Assembly: GCF_900156545.1 (NCBI RefSeq)
Contig: NZ_FTNW01000002.1
Span: forward strand, 682,001 to 746,000
Length of the DNA: 64,000 nucleotides
Reading direction: 5' to 3'
From: Aquipseudomonas alcaligenes
GTDB taxonomy: Bacteria; Pseudomonadota; Gammaproteobacteria; Pseudomonadales; Pseudomonadaceae
In this document: positions 18,715 through 27,241 of the stretch, piece by piece
How positions within the stretch are numbered: position 1 is the first letter of the stretch
Layout: each line of letters begins with the position of its first letter
Notes under the pieces: generated by a model
The model's input: only the letters and a program-made list of their open reading frames with translations
The model's database searches: none
What the model was told of the DNA's origin: nothing
Program-made: the position numbers and the translations under genes

Positions 18715-19602
18715 TCACTGCGCCCAGGGCGGCGGCGGCGGTTCGTCGCGCGGGGCATCCTCGGCATTGCGCGCCGCCTCGCGGCGCGCCTGTTCGGCCA
18801 GGGCGGCCTTGATCTCGCGCAGCACCGCGCCGACATCGGCCTCGTCCTCCGGCTCGGCGAAACGGCCGGTGAGCGGGGTTTCCGGGGTCAGTTTGCCTTC
18901 CTCATAGAGCGCCCACATTTCCTTGGCATAGCGCGTCTCCAAGAGCTCCGGGGCGAACTGGCCGAAGTACTCGGCCATATTCCGCACATCGCGCTCGAGC
19001 ATGCTGAAGGCGTGGTTGTTGGCGGCGGCATCCACCGCCTGCGGCAGGTCGATGATCACCGGGCCGTGCGGGTCGAGCAGCACATTGAATTCCGACAGGT
19101 CGCCATGCACCAGGCCGGCACAGAGCATCTTGACGATCTCGCCAATCATGAAAGCGTGGAACTCGCGGGCATCTTCCGGCAGCAGGTCGACGTCGTTGAG
19201 GCGCGGCGCGGCATCACCGTAGCCATCGTCGACCATCTCCATCAGCAGCACGCCATCGAGGAAGTCATAAGGTTTGGGCACCCGCACACCGGCAGCGGCC
19301 AGACGGAACAGCGCGGCCACTTCGGCGTTCTGCCAGGCGTCCTCCTGCTCCTTGCGCCCATACTTGCTGCCCTTGGCCATGGCCCGGGCATCGCGGCTGT
19401 TGCGCGTCTTGCGCCCCTCCTGGTACTCGGCAGCCTGGCGGAAACCACGCTTGTTGGCCTCCTTGTAGACCTTGGCACAGCGCAGCTCGCTACCACAGCG
19501 CACCACATAGACCGAGGCCTCCTTGCCGCTCATCAGCGGGCGCACCACCTCGTCGATCAGGCCGTCTTCAAGCAGGGGTTCCAGGCGTTTCGGGGTTTTC
19601 AT
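18715..19602 (-). CDS. RIO-type serine protein kinase
   Basis: A 295-aa atypical protein kinase. It has a RIO flexible loop (RKTRNSRDARAM), an ATP-site lysine at Lys44 (RCAKVYKEAN), catalytic HGDLSEFN (His166-Asp168, Asn173) and metal-binding IIDLPQ (Asp185). RIO kinases in archaea and eukaryotes act in ribosome maturation; the bacterial role is unclear. The acidic, proline-rich tail (DEPPPPPWAQ) is unusual and probably disordered. It is transcribed alone, between the EamA exporter and a LysR regulator. Confidence 0.92.
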   Translation of the reverse strand: MKTPKRLEPLLEDGLIDEVVRPLMSGKEASVYVVRCGSELRCAKVYKEANKRGFRQAAEYQEGRKTRNSRDARAMAKGSKYGRKEQEDAWQNAEVAALFRLAAAGVRVPKPYDFLDGVLLMEMVDDGYGDAAPRLNDVDLLPEDAREFHAFMIGEIVKMLCAGLVHGDLSEFNVLLDPHGPVIIDLPQAVDAAANNHAFSMLERDVRNMAEYFGQFAPELLETRYAKEMWALYEEGKLTPETPLTGRFAEPEDEADVGAVLREIKAALAEQARREAARNAEDAPRDEPPPPPWAQ

Positions 19603-19658
19603 CGCGTACGGCGGGGCTCCAGTGGGAAATGCTGCAGGCGTTATACGGCAATCGGCAG

Positions 19659-20546
19659 CTAACCCGCCAGCAGGGCGCGACGCAGTGCCTCCATGGCATA
19701 GCGCACCTTGGCCGGCTGGGCATCACGGCGCGGCGTCACCAGATGCAGCCCGATGGCCGCTGGCTGCCACTGCGGTAGCACGGCGAGCAGCTCACCACGC
19801 GCCAGCAGGTCGCGAATTTCTGGCTCAGGCTGCAGCGACAGGCCCATGCCGGCCAGGGTGAACTGGCGTACCGAGAGTATGTTGTTGCACACCACCCGGC
19901 CCTCGACCCGCAGGCGCTGCACTGCGCCCCCAGGCCCGTGCAACGTCACCTGCCCTCCCCGCTCGTGCCCCAGACTGAGCCAGTCCAGGCCACTCAGCTG
20001 CCCGGGGTTATCGATGGGACCGCAGCGCGCCAGGTAGGCCGGCGCCGCACACAGCAGCATCGGCCAGTCGCCGATATGCCGGGCGACCAGGCTGGAGTCC
20101 TCCTGGCGCCCCACGCGGATGGCCAGGTCGATACGCTGCTCGACCAGGTCGATCTGCTCGTCCTGGAAGAACAGCCGCAAGCTCAGTTGCGGATGGGCGC
20201 GCAGCAGTGGTGCCAGTGCGGTGGTCACCAGATGCCCGGAGAAGCCCACCGGCGCGGCGATGCGCAACTCGCCGACCGGCGCGTCACGCAGTTCGGCCAG
20301 ACGCTGCTCTGCCTGCTCGGCCAGCAGCACGATCTGCCGGCAGCTGTCATACAGCTGCGCCCCGGCCTCGGTCAGGGTCAGGCGCCGCGTGGTGCGGTGC
20401 AGCAGGCTGACCTGGGTGCTTTCCTCCAGCTTGCGGATCTGCTGGCTGACGGCCGAGGCACTCATGCCCAGAACCTCGGCGGCAGCGACCATGGAGCCCT
20501 TCTCCACCACAGTGGCGAAAAGAGCCATGCGCTTGAGCTGCTCCAT
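19659..20546 (-). CDS. LysR-family transcriptional regulator
   Basis: A 295-aa regulator with an N-terminal winged helix (LFATVVEKGSMVAAAEVLGMSASAVSQQIRKLEE) and a C-terminal substrate-binding domain (about 90-290). It is divergent from the NAD(P)-binding protein gene at 20649 with a 102-bp shared gap, so that gene is its likely target. The gap contains a dyad that fits an LTTR site. The inducer is unknown. Confidence 0.94.
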   Translation of the reverse strand: MEQLKRMALFATVVEKGSMVAAAEVLGMSASAVSQQIRKLEESTQVSLLHRTTRRLTLTEAGAQLYDSCRQIVLLAEQAEQRLAELRDAPVGELRIAAPVGFSGHLVTTALAPLLRAHPQLSLRLFFQDEQIDLVEQRIDLAIRVGRQEDSSLVARHIGDWPMLLCAAPAYLARCGPIDNPGQLSGLDWLSLGHERGGQVTLHGPGGAVQRLRVEGRVVCNNILSVRQFTLAGMGLSLQPEPEIRDLLARGELLAVLPQWQPAAIGLHLVTPRRDAQPAKVRYAMEALRRALLAG

Positions 20547-20557
20547 TATGAAGCCCT

Positions 20558-20573
20558 GCTTAATTGTTCAAGC
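20558..20573. promoter_or_regulatory. Candidate LysR operator in divergent gap
   Basis: GCTT (20558-20561) and AAGC (20570-20573) flank AATTGTTC, giving a short dyad with the T/A-rich layout of LysR-type boxes. It lies 12 bp upstream of the regulator start. Short and common enough to be chance. Confidence 0.3.
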
Positions 20574-20648
20574 GGATTAGGCCTCTTTTTCCCAGCTTTA
20601 TCCAGAAGCGATTATCTGTCCCACGTAAACACCAACCGAGGACACCCC

Positions 20649-21290
20649 ATGAAAATTGCCCTGATCGGCGCCACCGGCTACGTCGGCGCCGCCCTCCTGG
20701 AAGAAGCCCTGAATCGCGACCACCAGGTCACCGCCCTGGTTCGCCACCCGGAGAAGCTGCCGCAGCACCCCAACCTCACTGCCATCAAGGCCGACGTGCA
20801 TGAGGTTGCAGCCCTGACCGCGCAGCTGCGTGGCCATGATGCGGTGCTCAGCGCCTTCAACCCCGGCTGGGGCGTGGCCGACATCCGCGAACAGTTCATC
20901 ACCGGCTCCAAGACCATCCTGGCCGCCACCAAGGCCGCTGGCGTGCAGCGCCTGCTGGTAGTCGGCGGCGCTGGCAGTCTGTATGTGGCGCCGGGCCAGC
21001 AGCTGATCGACAGTGCCGGCTTCCCCGCCGAATACAAGGAAGGTGCCGAGGGCGCGCGCCAGGCGCTCAACCTGCTGCGCGAGGAACAGGAACTGCAGTG
21101 GACCTTCCTCTCCCCCGCCGCGCACCTGGAACCGGGCCCGCGCACCGGCCAGTTCCGCCTCGGTGGCGATGACCTGCTGCTGAGCGACGGCCAGCCGGGG
21201 CGTATCTCGGTGGCCGACCTGGCGGTGGCCCTGCTCGACGAAACCGAGCAGCCGCAGCACCTGCGTCAGCGCTTCACCCTGGCCTACTGA
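20649..21290 (+). CDS. NAD(P)H-binding oxidoreductase (NmrA-like)
   Basis: Start at the ATG at 20649, preceded by GAGGA. The 213-aa protein opens with the dinucleotide loop ALIGATGYVGAALLEEAL and has VQRLLVVGGAGSL, typical of atypical short-chain dehydrogenases of the NAD(P)H-binding family (YwnB-like). The usual YxxxK active site is not obvious, so it may sense redox state or act as an isomerase/reductase. It is divergent from the LysR gene and 11 bp upstream of a DUF2218 gene, likely forming an operon with it. Confidence 0.88.
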   Translation: MKIALIGATGYVGAALLEEALNRDHQVTALVRHPEKLPQHPNLTAIKADVHEVAALTAQLRGHDAVLSAFNPGWGVADIREQFITGSKTILAATKAAGVQRLLVVGGAGSLYVAPGQQLIDSAGFPAEYKEGAEGARQALNLLREEQELQWTFLSPAAHLEPGPRTGQFRLGGDDLLLSDGQPGRISVADLAVALLDETEQPQHLRQRFTLAY

Positions 21291-21301
21291 GGAGCAGGAT
21301 C

Positions 21302-21595
21302 ATGAGCGACTTCACGTCCGCCGCCTTCGTCGCCACCGCGACGCCGGCGCGCTATATCAGCCGCCTGTGCAAGCACTTCGCGCACAAGATTCCGGTCAGC
21401 TTCGACGAGCACCAGGGGCGTATCGAATTCGCCTTCGGCCTGGCCCTGCTGCAAGCCGAGGATGCCGGCCTGACACTGCGCGTACAGGCGCACAGTGCCG
21501 AGGAGCGGGAGCAACTCGAGCAGGTGGTGGCCAGCCACTTCGAACGCTTCGCCTGGCAGGAAGCGCTGACGCTCGACTGGCGTCCGCAGGCCTGA
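21302..21595 (+). CDS. DUF2218 domain-containing protein
   Basis: A 97-aa soluble protein. The layout TATPARYISRLCKHFAHK...FDEHQGRIEF...LEQVVASHFERFAW is characteristic of DUF2218, a short family often found beside siderophore or iron genes. AGGAGCAGGATC lies before the ATG. It follows the NAD(P)H-binding gene by 11 bp. Its function is not known. Confidence 0.85.
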   Translation: MSDFTSAAFVATATPARYISRLCKHFAHKIPVSFDEHQGRIEFAFGLALLQAEDAGLTLRVQAHSAEEREQLEQVVASHFERFAWQEALTLDWRPQA

Positions 21596-21602
21596 GCCGA
21601 CC

Positions 21603-22784
21603 TTAGCGCGGCAGGGTCAGCTCGATGCTCTCGCCGAGCGAGGCTTCCAGACGCTGCAACTCGCAGTGGATGGACGCCGCGTCGTCCGCATGCTCGCAGG
21701 CGATGGCGGCGAATCCGTCGGCGGCGCCTATGCAGGCCAGTACCACGCTCGGATCGAAACGCGTCGCGCTGGCGGCGCCGATCTGCGCCAGCGCCTCGTC
21801 GTGGCTCAACGGCTGGCGATAGGGACGCCGACTGGTCAGTTCCTCATAGCAGCCGACCACGGCCATCAGCCGGGCCGACAACGGAATCTGCTCGCCACGC
21901 AGCCCTTGCGGGTAACCGCCGCCATCCCACTGCTCATGCTGGCCGTAGACGATGTCGCGGGCGTCACGCAGAAAATCCGGCACGCTGCCCAGGCGCGCTT
22001 CCGCAGCCAGCAGTGCGTCACGCCCGGCCTGAGGGTGGCTGTGCAGCAGCGCGAGATCCTCCCCCTGCAGCGGCACCGGGCTGAGCAGGATGCGGTCGGG
22101 CAGCACCAGTTTGCCGATGCCGTGCAGCAGCGCCGACTTGCCCAGCTGGGCAATGCGCGCCTCATCCAGCTCCGCGGCAAGCGGCGGCTGCTGGCGAGCC
22201 AGGCTGGTGGCCAGGGCGACCATGAAGCGCTCGACCCTTGCCGGATGCTTGCCGCAGGGGTTTTCGCGCATGGCAGCCAGACCGGCCATGGCTTCGATGG
22301 TCACCTCCTGCAGACGCTGGATATCACGGGTACGTCGACGCACCTCCCACTCCAGGTACTCGCTCTTGTCGCGCAGGAAGTCGGCACTGGCCTTGAGCTG
22401 CAACTGCGCACGCACCCGAGCCAGGACAATGGGCGGACTGATCGGCTTGGTGATGTAGTCCACCGCCCCCAGGTCGAAGCCCTGCTGCTCGTCGGCCTGT
22501 TCGCTCTTGGCGGTAAGGAAGATCACTGGGATCTCGGCGGTGACCGGGTCAGCCTTGAGCCGGCGGCACACTTCGTAGCCGTCGATCTCCGGCATCATGA
22601 TGTCCAGCAGGATCAGGTCGGGCAGGCTCTGCGCCGCGATGCGCAGGCCCTTGGCACCATGGTTGGCCACCTTGATCCGGTAGCTACCGGCCAGCAGCTC
22701 GCTCATCAGCGTGAGGTTCTCCGGCGTGTCGTCGACCACCAGCACCAGCGGCTGGTCGGGTCGGTCAAGCATGTCCACCGTCAT
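21603..22784 (-). CDS. Response regulator with degenerate HD-GYP output domain
   Basis: A 393-aa two-domain regulator. The receiver (about 12-130) has DD at 18-19, phospho-acceptor Asp61 (LLDIMMPEIDGYE) and Lys113. The HD-GYP domain (about 160-345) keeps HEQWDGGGYPQGLRG and RPYR. However, the catalytic HD pair reads His221-Gly222 (LLHGIGKLVLPD), and the later aspartate of the usual ADVYDAL region is Gly311 (VVGCYEEL). It resembles PA4781 in context. Loss of two metal ligands suggests it binds rather than cleaves c-di-GMP. Its ATG overlaps a small ORF upstream (ATGA), so it is probably not the first gene of its operon. No histidine kinase is adjacent. Confidence 0.9.
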   Translation of the reverse strand: MTVDMLDRPDQPLVLVVDDTPENLTLMSELLAGSYRIKVANHGAKGLRIAAQSLPDLILLDIMMPEIDGYEVCRRLKADPVTAEIPVIFLTAKSEQADEQQGFDLGAVDYITKPISPPIVLARVRAQLQLKASADFLRDKSEYLEWEVRRRTRDIQRLQEVTIEAMAGLAAMRENPCGKHPARVERFMVALATSLARQQPPLAAELDEARIAQLGKSALLHGIGKLVLPDRILLSPVPLQGEDLALLHSHPQAGRDALLAAEARLGSVPDFLRDARDIVYGQHEQWDGGGYPQGLRGEQIPLSARLMAVVGCYEELTSRRPYRQPLSHDEALAQIGAASATRFDPSVVLACIGAADGFAAIACEHADDAASIHCELQRLEASLGESIELTLPR

Positions 22785-22906
22785 CCTGCTATCCCCTGTC
22801 GTGCGGCCGCCTGCTGCAAAAGCTGAATGGCCCGTTCGAGGTCGAAGCCAAGAACTGCGACCGCCGGCGTGCCGTAGTCATCATTAAAGCTACTGCACAC
22901 CATTGG
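22781..22906 (-). CDS. Possible small ORF translationally coupled to the HD-GYP regulator
   Basis: From ATG at 22906 this frame encodes about 41 residues (MVCSSFNDDYGTPAV..., ending ARQGIAG). TGGAG lies 10 bases upstream of the ATG, and the TGA overlaps the regulator ATG as ATGA, a hallmark of translational coupling. Codon third positions are GC-biased, but less than in the neighbours. No family recognised. It may be a real leader-like small protein or the tail of a decayed gene. Confidence 0.35.
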   Translation of the reverse strand, partial: PMVCSSFNDDYGTPAVAVLGFDLERAIQLLQQAAARQGIAG

Positions 22907-22922
22907 CGGCCCGCTCCAGGCA

Positions 22923-23120
22923 CTACGCCAGTTCACCCAGCCGGGCCCGACGGACATCCTTGATCGCGTTTTCCAGCGCCGGCTGCGAGGCCACATCGGT
23001 CGTCTCCGGATTGCCGGCCAGCAGACGCAGGTCGGCCCGGGCCGACTGCGGCAGCAGGCAACAGAGGCGCGGCATGGACGTTTCCAGGTCGACGCTGTAT
23101 TCGCTCAGCTTAGTCAGCAC
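22923..23120 (-). CDS. Unrecognised short ORF, possibly a gene remnant
   Basis: The minus frame ending at the TAG at 22923 encodes a stretch (VLTKLSEYSVDLETSMPRL..., ending DVRRARLGELA) with very strong GC bias at third codon positions, as in real genes of this window. No start has a good ribosome binding site: candidates are GTG 23120, ATG 23075 and ATG 23201, the last overlapping the ada start. It might be the C-terminal remnant of a longer protein cut by ada-side rearrangement. Together with the coupled ORF it fills the 415-bp gap 22785-23199, in which I see nothing else except the ada leader. Confidence 0.35.
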   Translation of the reverse strand: MLTKLSEYSVDLETSMPRLCCLLPQSARADLRLLAGNPETTDVASQPALENAIKDVRRARLGELA

Positions 23121-23199
23121 TTTGAAAGTCAGATGTGGATTGGCAGCGCTGACGGTCGGGCCGACAATCCGTCCACCAGGACTCGGGAGAACGCCCGCC

Positions 23200-24237
23200 A
23201 TGCTTGATCACGACCACTGCTGGCAAGCCCTGTGCGAGCGCGATGCACACTTTGATGGGCAGTTCGTCTTCGCCGTGCGCAGCACTGGCATCTACTGCCG
23301 ACCCAGCTGCCCGGCACGGCGGCCACACCGCGACAACGTCAGCTTTCATGCCGATGCCGCCAGCGCCGAGGCCGCCGGTTACCGCCCGTGCAAGCGCTGC
23401 TCGCCGCACGGCCAGAGCACGGCCGAGCAGCTGGACGCGCTGGTGGTGGCCACCTGCCGCCTGCTGCAGAACAGCGAGCCGGCGCCGACCCTGGAGCAGC
23501 TGGCGGCGCGTGTCGGTCTGTCTGCCTCGCACCTGGCGCGGGCCTTCAAGGCGCGCACCGGGATGACCCCGCGCGCCTGGCTGGCCGCACAACGACGCCA
23601 GCGCCTGGAAGCCAGCCTGCCGCAGGCCGGGTCGGTGCTGCAGGCGGCGCTGGACGCAGGCTACTCCGGCACCCGGGCGTTGTACGAGCAGCCTGCCGCG
23701 CTGAGCCCGGCGCGGCGACGCCAGCAGGGCGCCGGCGAGGTGCTGCGCTACGCCATCAGCGACTGCCCGCTGGGCCTGCTGCTGCTCGCCACCAGCGACA
23801 AGGGCGTCTGCGCCCTGCTGTTTGGCGACGACGAGAGCGAACTGGAGGCCGAACTGCAGCAGCGCTTCGCCGCCGCCGAACTCCAACGTGACCAGCGCGG
23901 CCTGCGCGACTGGCTGCGCGAAGTGCTCCAGCAGGTGCAGGAACCGCAGCGCGCCGCCAGGCTGCCGCTGGACCTGCGCGGCAGCGCCTTCCAGCAGCGA
24001 GTCTGGCAAGCTCTGCGCGAGATTCCGCCGGGGCAGACGCGGCGCTACGGCGAACTGGCTGAGCAGCTCGGCAGCCACGCCCGCGCCGTGGCCCGCGCCT
24101 GTGCCAGCAACCCGCTGGGCCTGCTGGTGCCCTGTCACCGGGTGGTCGGCGCCAAGGGCGCGCTCACCGGCTACCGCTGGGGCGTGCCGCGCAAACAGGC
24201 GCTGCTGGACCAGGAAGGCGCCACCCTGGGTGACTGA
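23200..24237 (+). CDS. ada: Ada, bifunctional methyl-DNA repair protein and transcriptional activator
   Basis: Start at the ATG at 23200, with GGGAGA upstream; upstream in-frame sequence does not look like Ada. The 345-aa protein has the zinc/methyl-acceptor domain with Cys33, Cys37, Cys64 and Cys67 (IYCRPSCPAR, RPCKRC). An AraC-type helix-turn-helix follows (about 85-180), then the O6-alkylguanine transferase with PCHRVVG and nucleophile Cys312. It repairs methylated phosphotriesters and O6-methylguanine and, once methylated, activates its own regulon. All key residues are intact. Confidence 0.96.
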   Translation: MLDHDHCWQALCERDAHFDGQFVFAVRSTGIYCRPSCPARRPHRDNVSFHADAASAEAAGYRPCKRCSPHGQSTAEQLDALVVATCRLLQNSEPAPTLEQLAARVGLSASHLARAFKARTGMTPRAWLAAQRRQRLEASLPQAGSVLQAALDAGYSGTRALYEQPAALSPARRRQQGAGEVLRYAISDCPLGLLLLATSDKGVCALLFGDDESELEAELQQRFAAAELQRDQRGLRDWLREVLQQVQEPQRAARLPLDLRGSAFQQRVWQALREIPPGQTRRYGELAEQLGSHARAVARACASNPLGLLVPCHRVVGAKGALTGYRWGVPRKQALLDQEGATLGD

Positions 24238-24246
24238 TGATCCACT

Positions 24247-24329
24247 CTCCCCCTGGGGGGGAGGAACTGCCAAGCCACTGCGTGTTGCCCATGGCACACT
24301 CACCCCAACCCTCTCCCGGAGGGAGAGGG
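24247..24329. repeat. Two GC-rich inverted repeats of the CCCTCTCCC/GGGAGAGGG type
   Basis: CTCCCCC/GGGGGAG (24247-24263) and CCCTCTCCC-GGA-GGGAGAGGG (24309-24329) are two stem-loops in the 156-bp gap after ada. The second, with its upstream CACCCCAAC, has the look of an intergenic palindromic element common in proteobacterial genomes. It may also terminate ada transcription, though no T-run follows. Confidence 0.6.
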
Positions 24330-24393
24330 AGTCAGCTCCATACTTGCGACAATCCTCTGCCGGGCCGAAGCTATGCGGCCCGAAGGAGAGCCC

Positions 24394-24696
24394 ATGGACA
24401 CCGCCGAACTCACCCGCCGCCTGCATGCCATCCGCGACCACAACGCCTGGCGCCGTTTCCACAGCCCGAAGAACCTGGCCATGGCCGCCAGCGTAGAGAT
24501 GGCCGAGCTGGTGGAAATCTTCCAGTGGCTGTCCGAAGACGAATCGCGCCAGCTGCCGGCCGAGCAGCTGGAGCATGCCGGCCAGGAAGTCGGCGATATC
24601 GTGCTCTATCTGTTGCTGCTGTGCAGCGAGCTGGGCATCGATCTAGAGCAGGCGGTGCACGCCAAGCTGGCTGACAGCGAGAGGCGCTTCGCATGA
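24394..24696 (+). CDS. MazG-like nucleotide pyrophosphohydrolase
   Basis: Start at the ATG at 24394 (GAAGGAGAGCCC upstream). The 100-aa all-helical protein has the metal-binding pattern of the MazG/RS21-C6 group: SVEMAELVEIFQWL followed by EVGDIVLYLLLL, supplying the EExxE...ExxD-like acidic ligands. It should hydrolyse non-canonical or damaged nucleoside triphosphates (for example 5-methyl-dCTP in related enzymes). Its stop overlaps the cmoM start (ATGA), indicating co-translation. Proximity to ada fits nucleotide-pool cleaning. Confidence 0.9.
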   Translation: MDTAELTRRLHAIRDHNAWRRFHSPKNLAMAASVEMAELVEIFQWLSEDESRQLPAEQLEHAGQEVGDIVLYLLLLCSELGIDLEQAVHAKLADSERRFA

Positions 24697-25442
24697 GCGA
24701 CCGCCATTTCGACGAACTGGCCACCCGCTTCGCCGAGAAGATCTACGGCGGCGCCAAGGGCGCCATCCGCCTGGCCGTGCTGCAGGCCGACCTCAAGGAA
24801 GCCCTGCCGGAGCGCCCGCTACGGGTGCTCGACGTCGGCGCCGGCCTCGGCCACATGAGCCTGTGGCTGGCCCAGCGCGGCCACCAGGTAACCCTGGCCG
24901 AGCCTGCCGCGCCAATGCTGGAGGGGGCACACCAGCGCTTCGCCGAAGCCGGCGTCGCGGCCACCTTCATCCAGGCACCCTGGCAGGACCTGCTAGGTCA
25001 ACTCAACCAGCCCTATGACCTGGTGCTGTGCCACGCAGTACTGGAATGGCTGGCCGAGCCGCACGCCATCCTGCCCGTACTGCACCAGCTCACCGCCGCC
25101 GAGGGCTGGCTGTCGCTGGCCTTCTACAACAAGGATGCGCTGGTCTACCGCAACCTGCTCAAGGGCCATTTCCGCAAGCTGCGCAAGGAGCGCTTCGCCG
25201 GCGAGGGGCAAAGCCTGACCCCGCAGCAGCCGCTCGACCCGCGCGAGCTGGCCACGCAACTCGACGCCCTCTGGCAGGTCCAAAGCCGCAGCGGGGTGCG
25301 GGTGTTCCATGACTACATGCCGGCCGAGTTCCAGGCCAAGGCCGAACTGGCCGACCTGCTGGAGATGGAGCTGGCCTACCGCCGCCACCCGAGCTTCGCC
25401 GCCCTTGGCCGCTATCAGCACTGGATCTGCCGACCACGCTAA
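24693..25442 (+). CDS. cmoM: tRNA 5-carboxymethoxyuridine methyltransferase CmoM
   Basis: A 249-aa class I SAM-dependent methyltransferase with glycine loop [15 protein letters not shown]. It begins [21 protein letters not shown] and ends near GVRVFHDYM, both distinctive for CmoM (SmtA), which turns cmo5U34 into its methyl ester in tRNA wobble positions. It overlaps the MazG-like gene by four bases. Confidence 0.92.
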   Translation: MSDRHFDELATRFAEKIYGGAKGAIRLAVLQADLKEALPERPLRVLDVGAGLGHMSLWLAQRGHQVTLAEPAAPMLEGAHQRFAEAGVAATFIQAPWQDLLGQLNQPYDLVLCHAVLEWLAEPHAILPVLHQLTAAEGWLSLAFYNKDALVYRNLLKGHFRKLRKERFAGEGQSLTPQQPLDPRELATQLDALWQVQSRSGVRVFHDYMPAEFQAKAELADLLEMELAYRRHPSFAALGRYQHWICRPR

Positions 25443-25476
25443 CCGGAGCTACGCTGAGTCAAACTGCGGAGCCACC

Positions 25477-26067
25477 ATGAGAACCTTAGTCCTGCCATTC
25501 GCCCTGCTGCTTGCCGCCTGCCAGAATCCCAATCCCTACCAGGCCGACGGTAAGCCGCTACCGCCCGCGCCGCCCGGCGCCGCCAGCCACTTCGACCGCA
25601 GCGCCTACCCGGCCACGCCACGCGACTTCAGCCGCTACCGCGACTGGGCCTGGCGCGAGCCGCCGGCCGGCAGCGCCTGGGCCGATGGCGCGCTGGTCGC
25701 CGAAGCTGTCGCAGGCAGCCTGGACCAGCGCGGCCTGCGTCCGGCGCAGGGTAACAAGGCGGCCGACCTGCGGGTGAGTGCCAAGGTCAGCCTGGAGCGG
25801 CGCCAGTACCAGGTACGCGACGACTACGGCAGCTACTATGGCAACGGCCCCTATGGCGACCACTACGGCATGTACGGCAGCGTGCCCCTGGTGCGCACCT
25901 ACGAGGTGGAAGTGGCAGTAGTACGCATCGAGCTCTACGACGGGCGCGACGGTCAGCCGGTGTGGAACGGCAGTGGCGAGGCGCGCAGCGAAGGTAGCCA
26001 GAGCGAACGCGCCAACGCCCTGCGCCGGGCCGTTGCCGACACCCTGGGTGCCTATCCGCCGGAGTGA
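25477..26067 (+). CDS. DUF4136 domain lipoprotein (first of a tandem pair)
   Basis: Start at the ATG at 25477 (GGAG upstream). The 196-aa protein has a lipoprotein signal with lipobox LLAAC (Cys15), a proline-rich linker, then a DUF4136 domain (about 45-195: [14 protein letters not shown]..., [32 protein letters not shown]). A Tyr/Gly-rich segment ([18 protein letters not shown]) sits in the middle. It is paralogous to the gene 64 bp downstream. Such proteins are outer-membrane-anchored with unknown function. Confidence 0.88.
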   Translation: MRTLVLPFALLLAACQNPNPYQADGKPLPPAPPGAASHFDRSAYPATPRDFSRYRDWAWREPPAGSAWADGALVAEAVAGSLDQRGLRPAQGNKAADLRVSAKVSLERRQYQVRDDYGSYYGNGPYGDHYGMYGSVPLVRTYEVEVAVVRIELYDGRDGQPVWNGSGEARSEGSQSERANALRRAVADTLGAYPPE

Positions 26068-26131
26068 CATGGCGCTTGCCGAAGTGCCCCGGTTGCAGTT
26101 GGATAGCGGCTCTAGCACGGAGGTTATCGCC

Positions 26132-26692
26132 ATGTTCCAGCGCCTGTTACTGGTCTCTATCCTGCTGCTCCTCGGCGCCTGCCAGAGCCCGCACGTCGAG
26201 CGCGACTTCGACACCCGCCGCGATTTCGCTGCCTACCGCAGCTGGAGCTGGCAGGAACCGGCCCTGCAGTACCGCCCGGACGACCCGCGGCTGCGCAGCG
26301 ACCTGACCGAGCAACGCATCCGCAGCGCCATCGGCCAGCAACTCGACCAGCGCGGCCTACGCCCGGCGCAGCCCGGCAACCCCGGTGACCTGCGGGTACA
26401 GGCCTGGCTGATCGTCGACCAACGCCAGGAACAGGTCAGCAGCCACTACGGTGGCTACTGGGGCGGCTACTGGGGCGGTGGCTGGGGCGGTCCGGCCTAC
26501 AGCGAGACCCGCACCGTCGATTACCAGGTGGCCACGTTGCAGATCGACCTGCTCGACGGTCGCGACGGCAAGCTGGTCTGGCGGGGCAGTGCCGAGCAGG
26601 TGCTGCGGGACTCGACGCAGAGTCCCGCGCAGCGTGAAGCGGCGATCCGCCACACCGTCGCCCAGGTCCTGGCCCACTACCCACCACACTGA
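26132..26692 (+). CDS. DUF4136 domain lipoprotein (second of a tandem pair)
   Basis: Start at the ATG at 26132 (GGAGG upstream). The 186-aa lipoprotein (lipobox LLGAC, Cys17) shares with its neighbour [43 protein letters not shown] and an end AxYPPx. A GYWGGYWGGGWGG tract replaces the Tyr/Gly tract of the first copy. The pair arose by tandem duplication and then diverged, including the signal region. Function unknown. Confidence 0.88.
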   Translation: MFQRLLLVSILLLLGACQSPHVERDFDTRRDFAAYRSWSWQEPALQYRPDDPRLRSDLTEQRIRSAIGQQLDQRGLRPAQPGNPGDLRVQAWLIVDQRQEQVSSHYGGYWGGYWGGGWGGPAYSETRTVDYQVATLQIDLLDGRDGKLVWRGSAEQVLRDSTQSPAQREAAIRHTVAQVLAHYPPH

Positions 26693-26699
26693 GCCCAAG

Positions 26700-27182
26700 A
26701 TGAGCGACCAACTGCTGACCCACCGTCCCGCCACGGACGACGACCTCGACGCCGTGGCGCACTTCGTGCGCAATGCCGATGAACTCTTCTATGCCTTTCC
26801 GCGCGCGCACTGGCCGCTGAGCCGCGAGCAGCTGGCGGCCGCCTGCGCCGAACGCCAAGGCAGCACCCTGGCATTGCTCGACCGCCGCCCCGCCGGTTTC
26901 GCTAACTTCTACCAGAGCGTGGCCGGGGAGTACTGCGCCCTGGGCAACCTGATGATCGCCCCCTGGGCACGCGGCCAGGGCGTGGCGCAGTACCTGGTCG
27001 GGGTAATGGAACAGCTGGCCCGGCGCGATTTCGCCGCCCGCGAGTTGCGCGCCTCCTGCTTCAACGACAACAGCGCCGGCCTGCTGCTCTACGCGCGCCT
27101 GGGCTATCGCCTGAGCGGCCTGGTCGAGCGTCAGCGCGGCCAGCATCGCGTGGCGCTGGTGCAGTTCGCCAAAGACCTCTAA
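26700..27182 (+). CDS. GNAT family N-acetyltransferase
   Basis: Start at the ATG at 26700, 8 bp after the DUF4136 gene. The 160-aa protein has the acetyl-CoA loop of the family (NLMIAPWARGQGVAQYLVGVMEQLA) and a C-terminal strand NSAGLLLYARLGYRLSG. It transfers an acetyl group to an unknown amine substrate. Probably part of the same transcript as the lipoproteins. Confidence 0.9.
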   Translation: MSDQLLTHRPATDDDLDAVAHFVRNADELFYAFPRAHWPLSREQLAAACAERQGSTLALLDRRPAGFANFYQSVAGEYCALGNLMIAPWARGQGVAQYLVGVMEQLARRDFAARELRASCFNDNSAGLLLYARLGYRLSGLVERQRGQHRVALVQFAKDL

Positions 27183-27241
27183 AGCTGACTACCAGGACAG
27201 CAAAGCGCATAATAGCCGCCCCCTTTTTCCCGGAGACCGGC

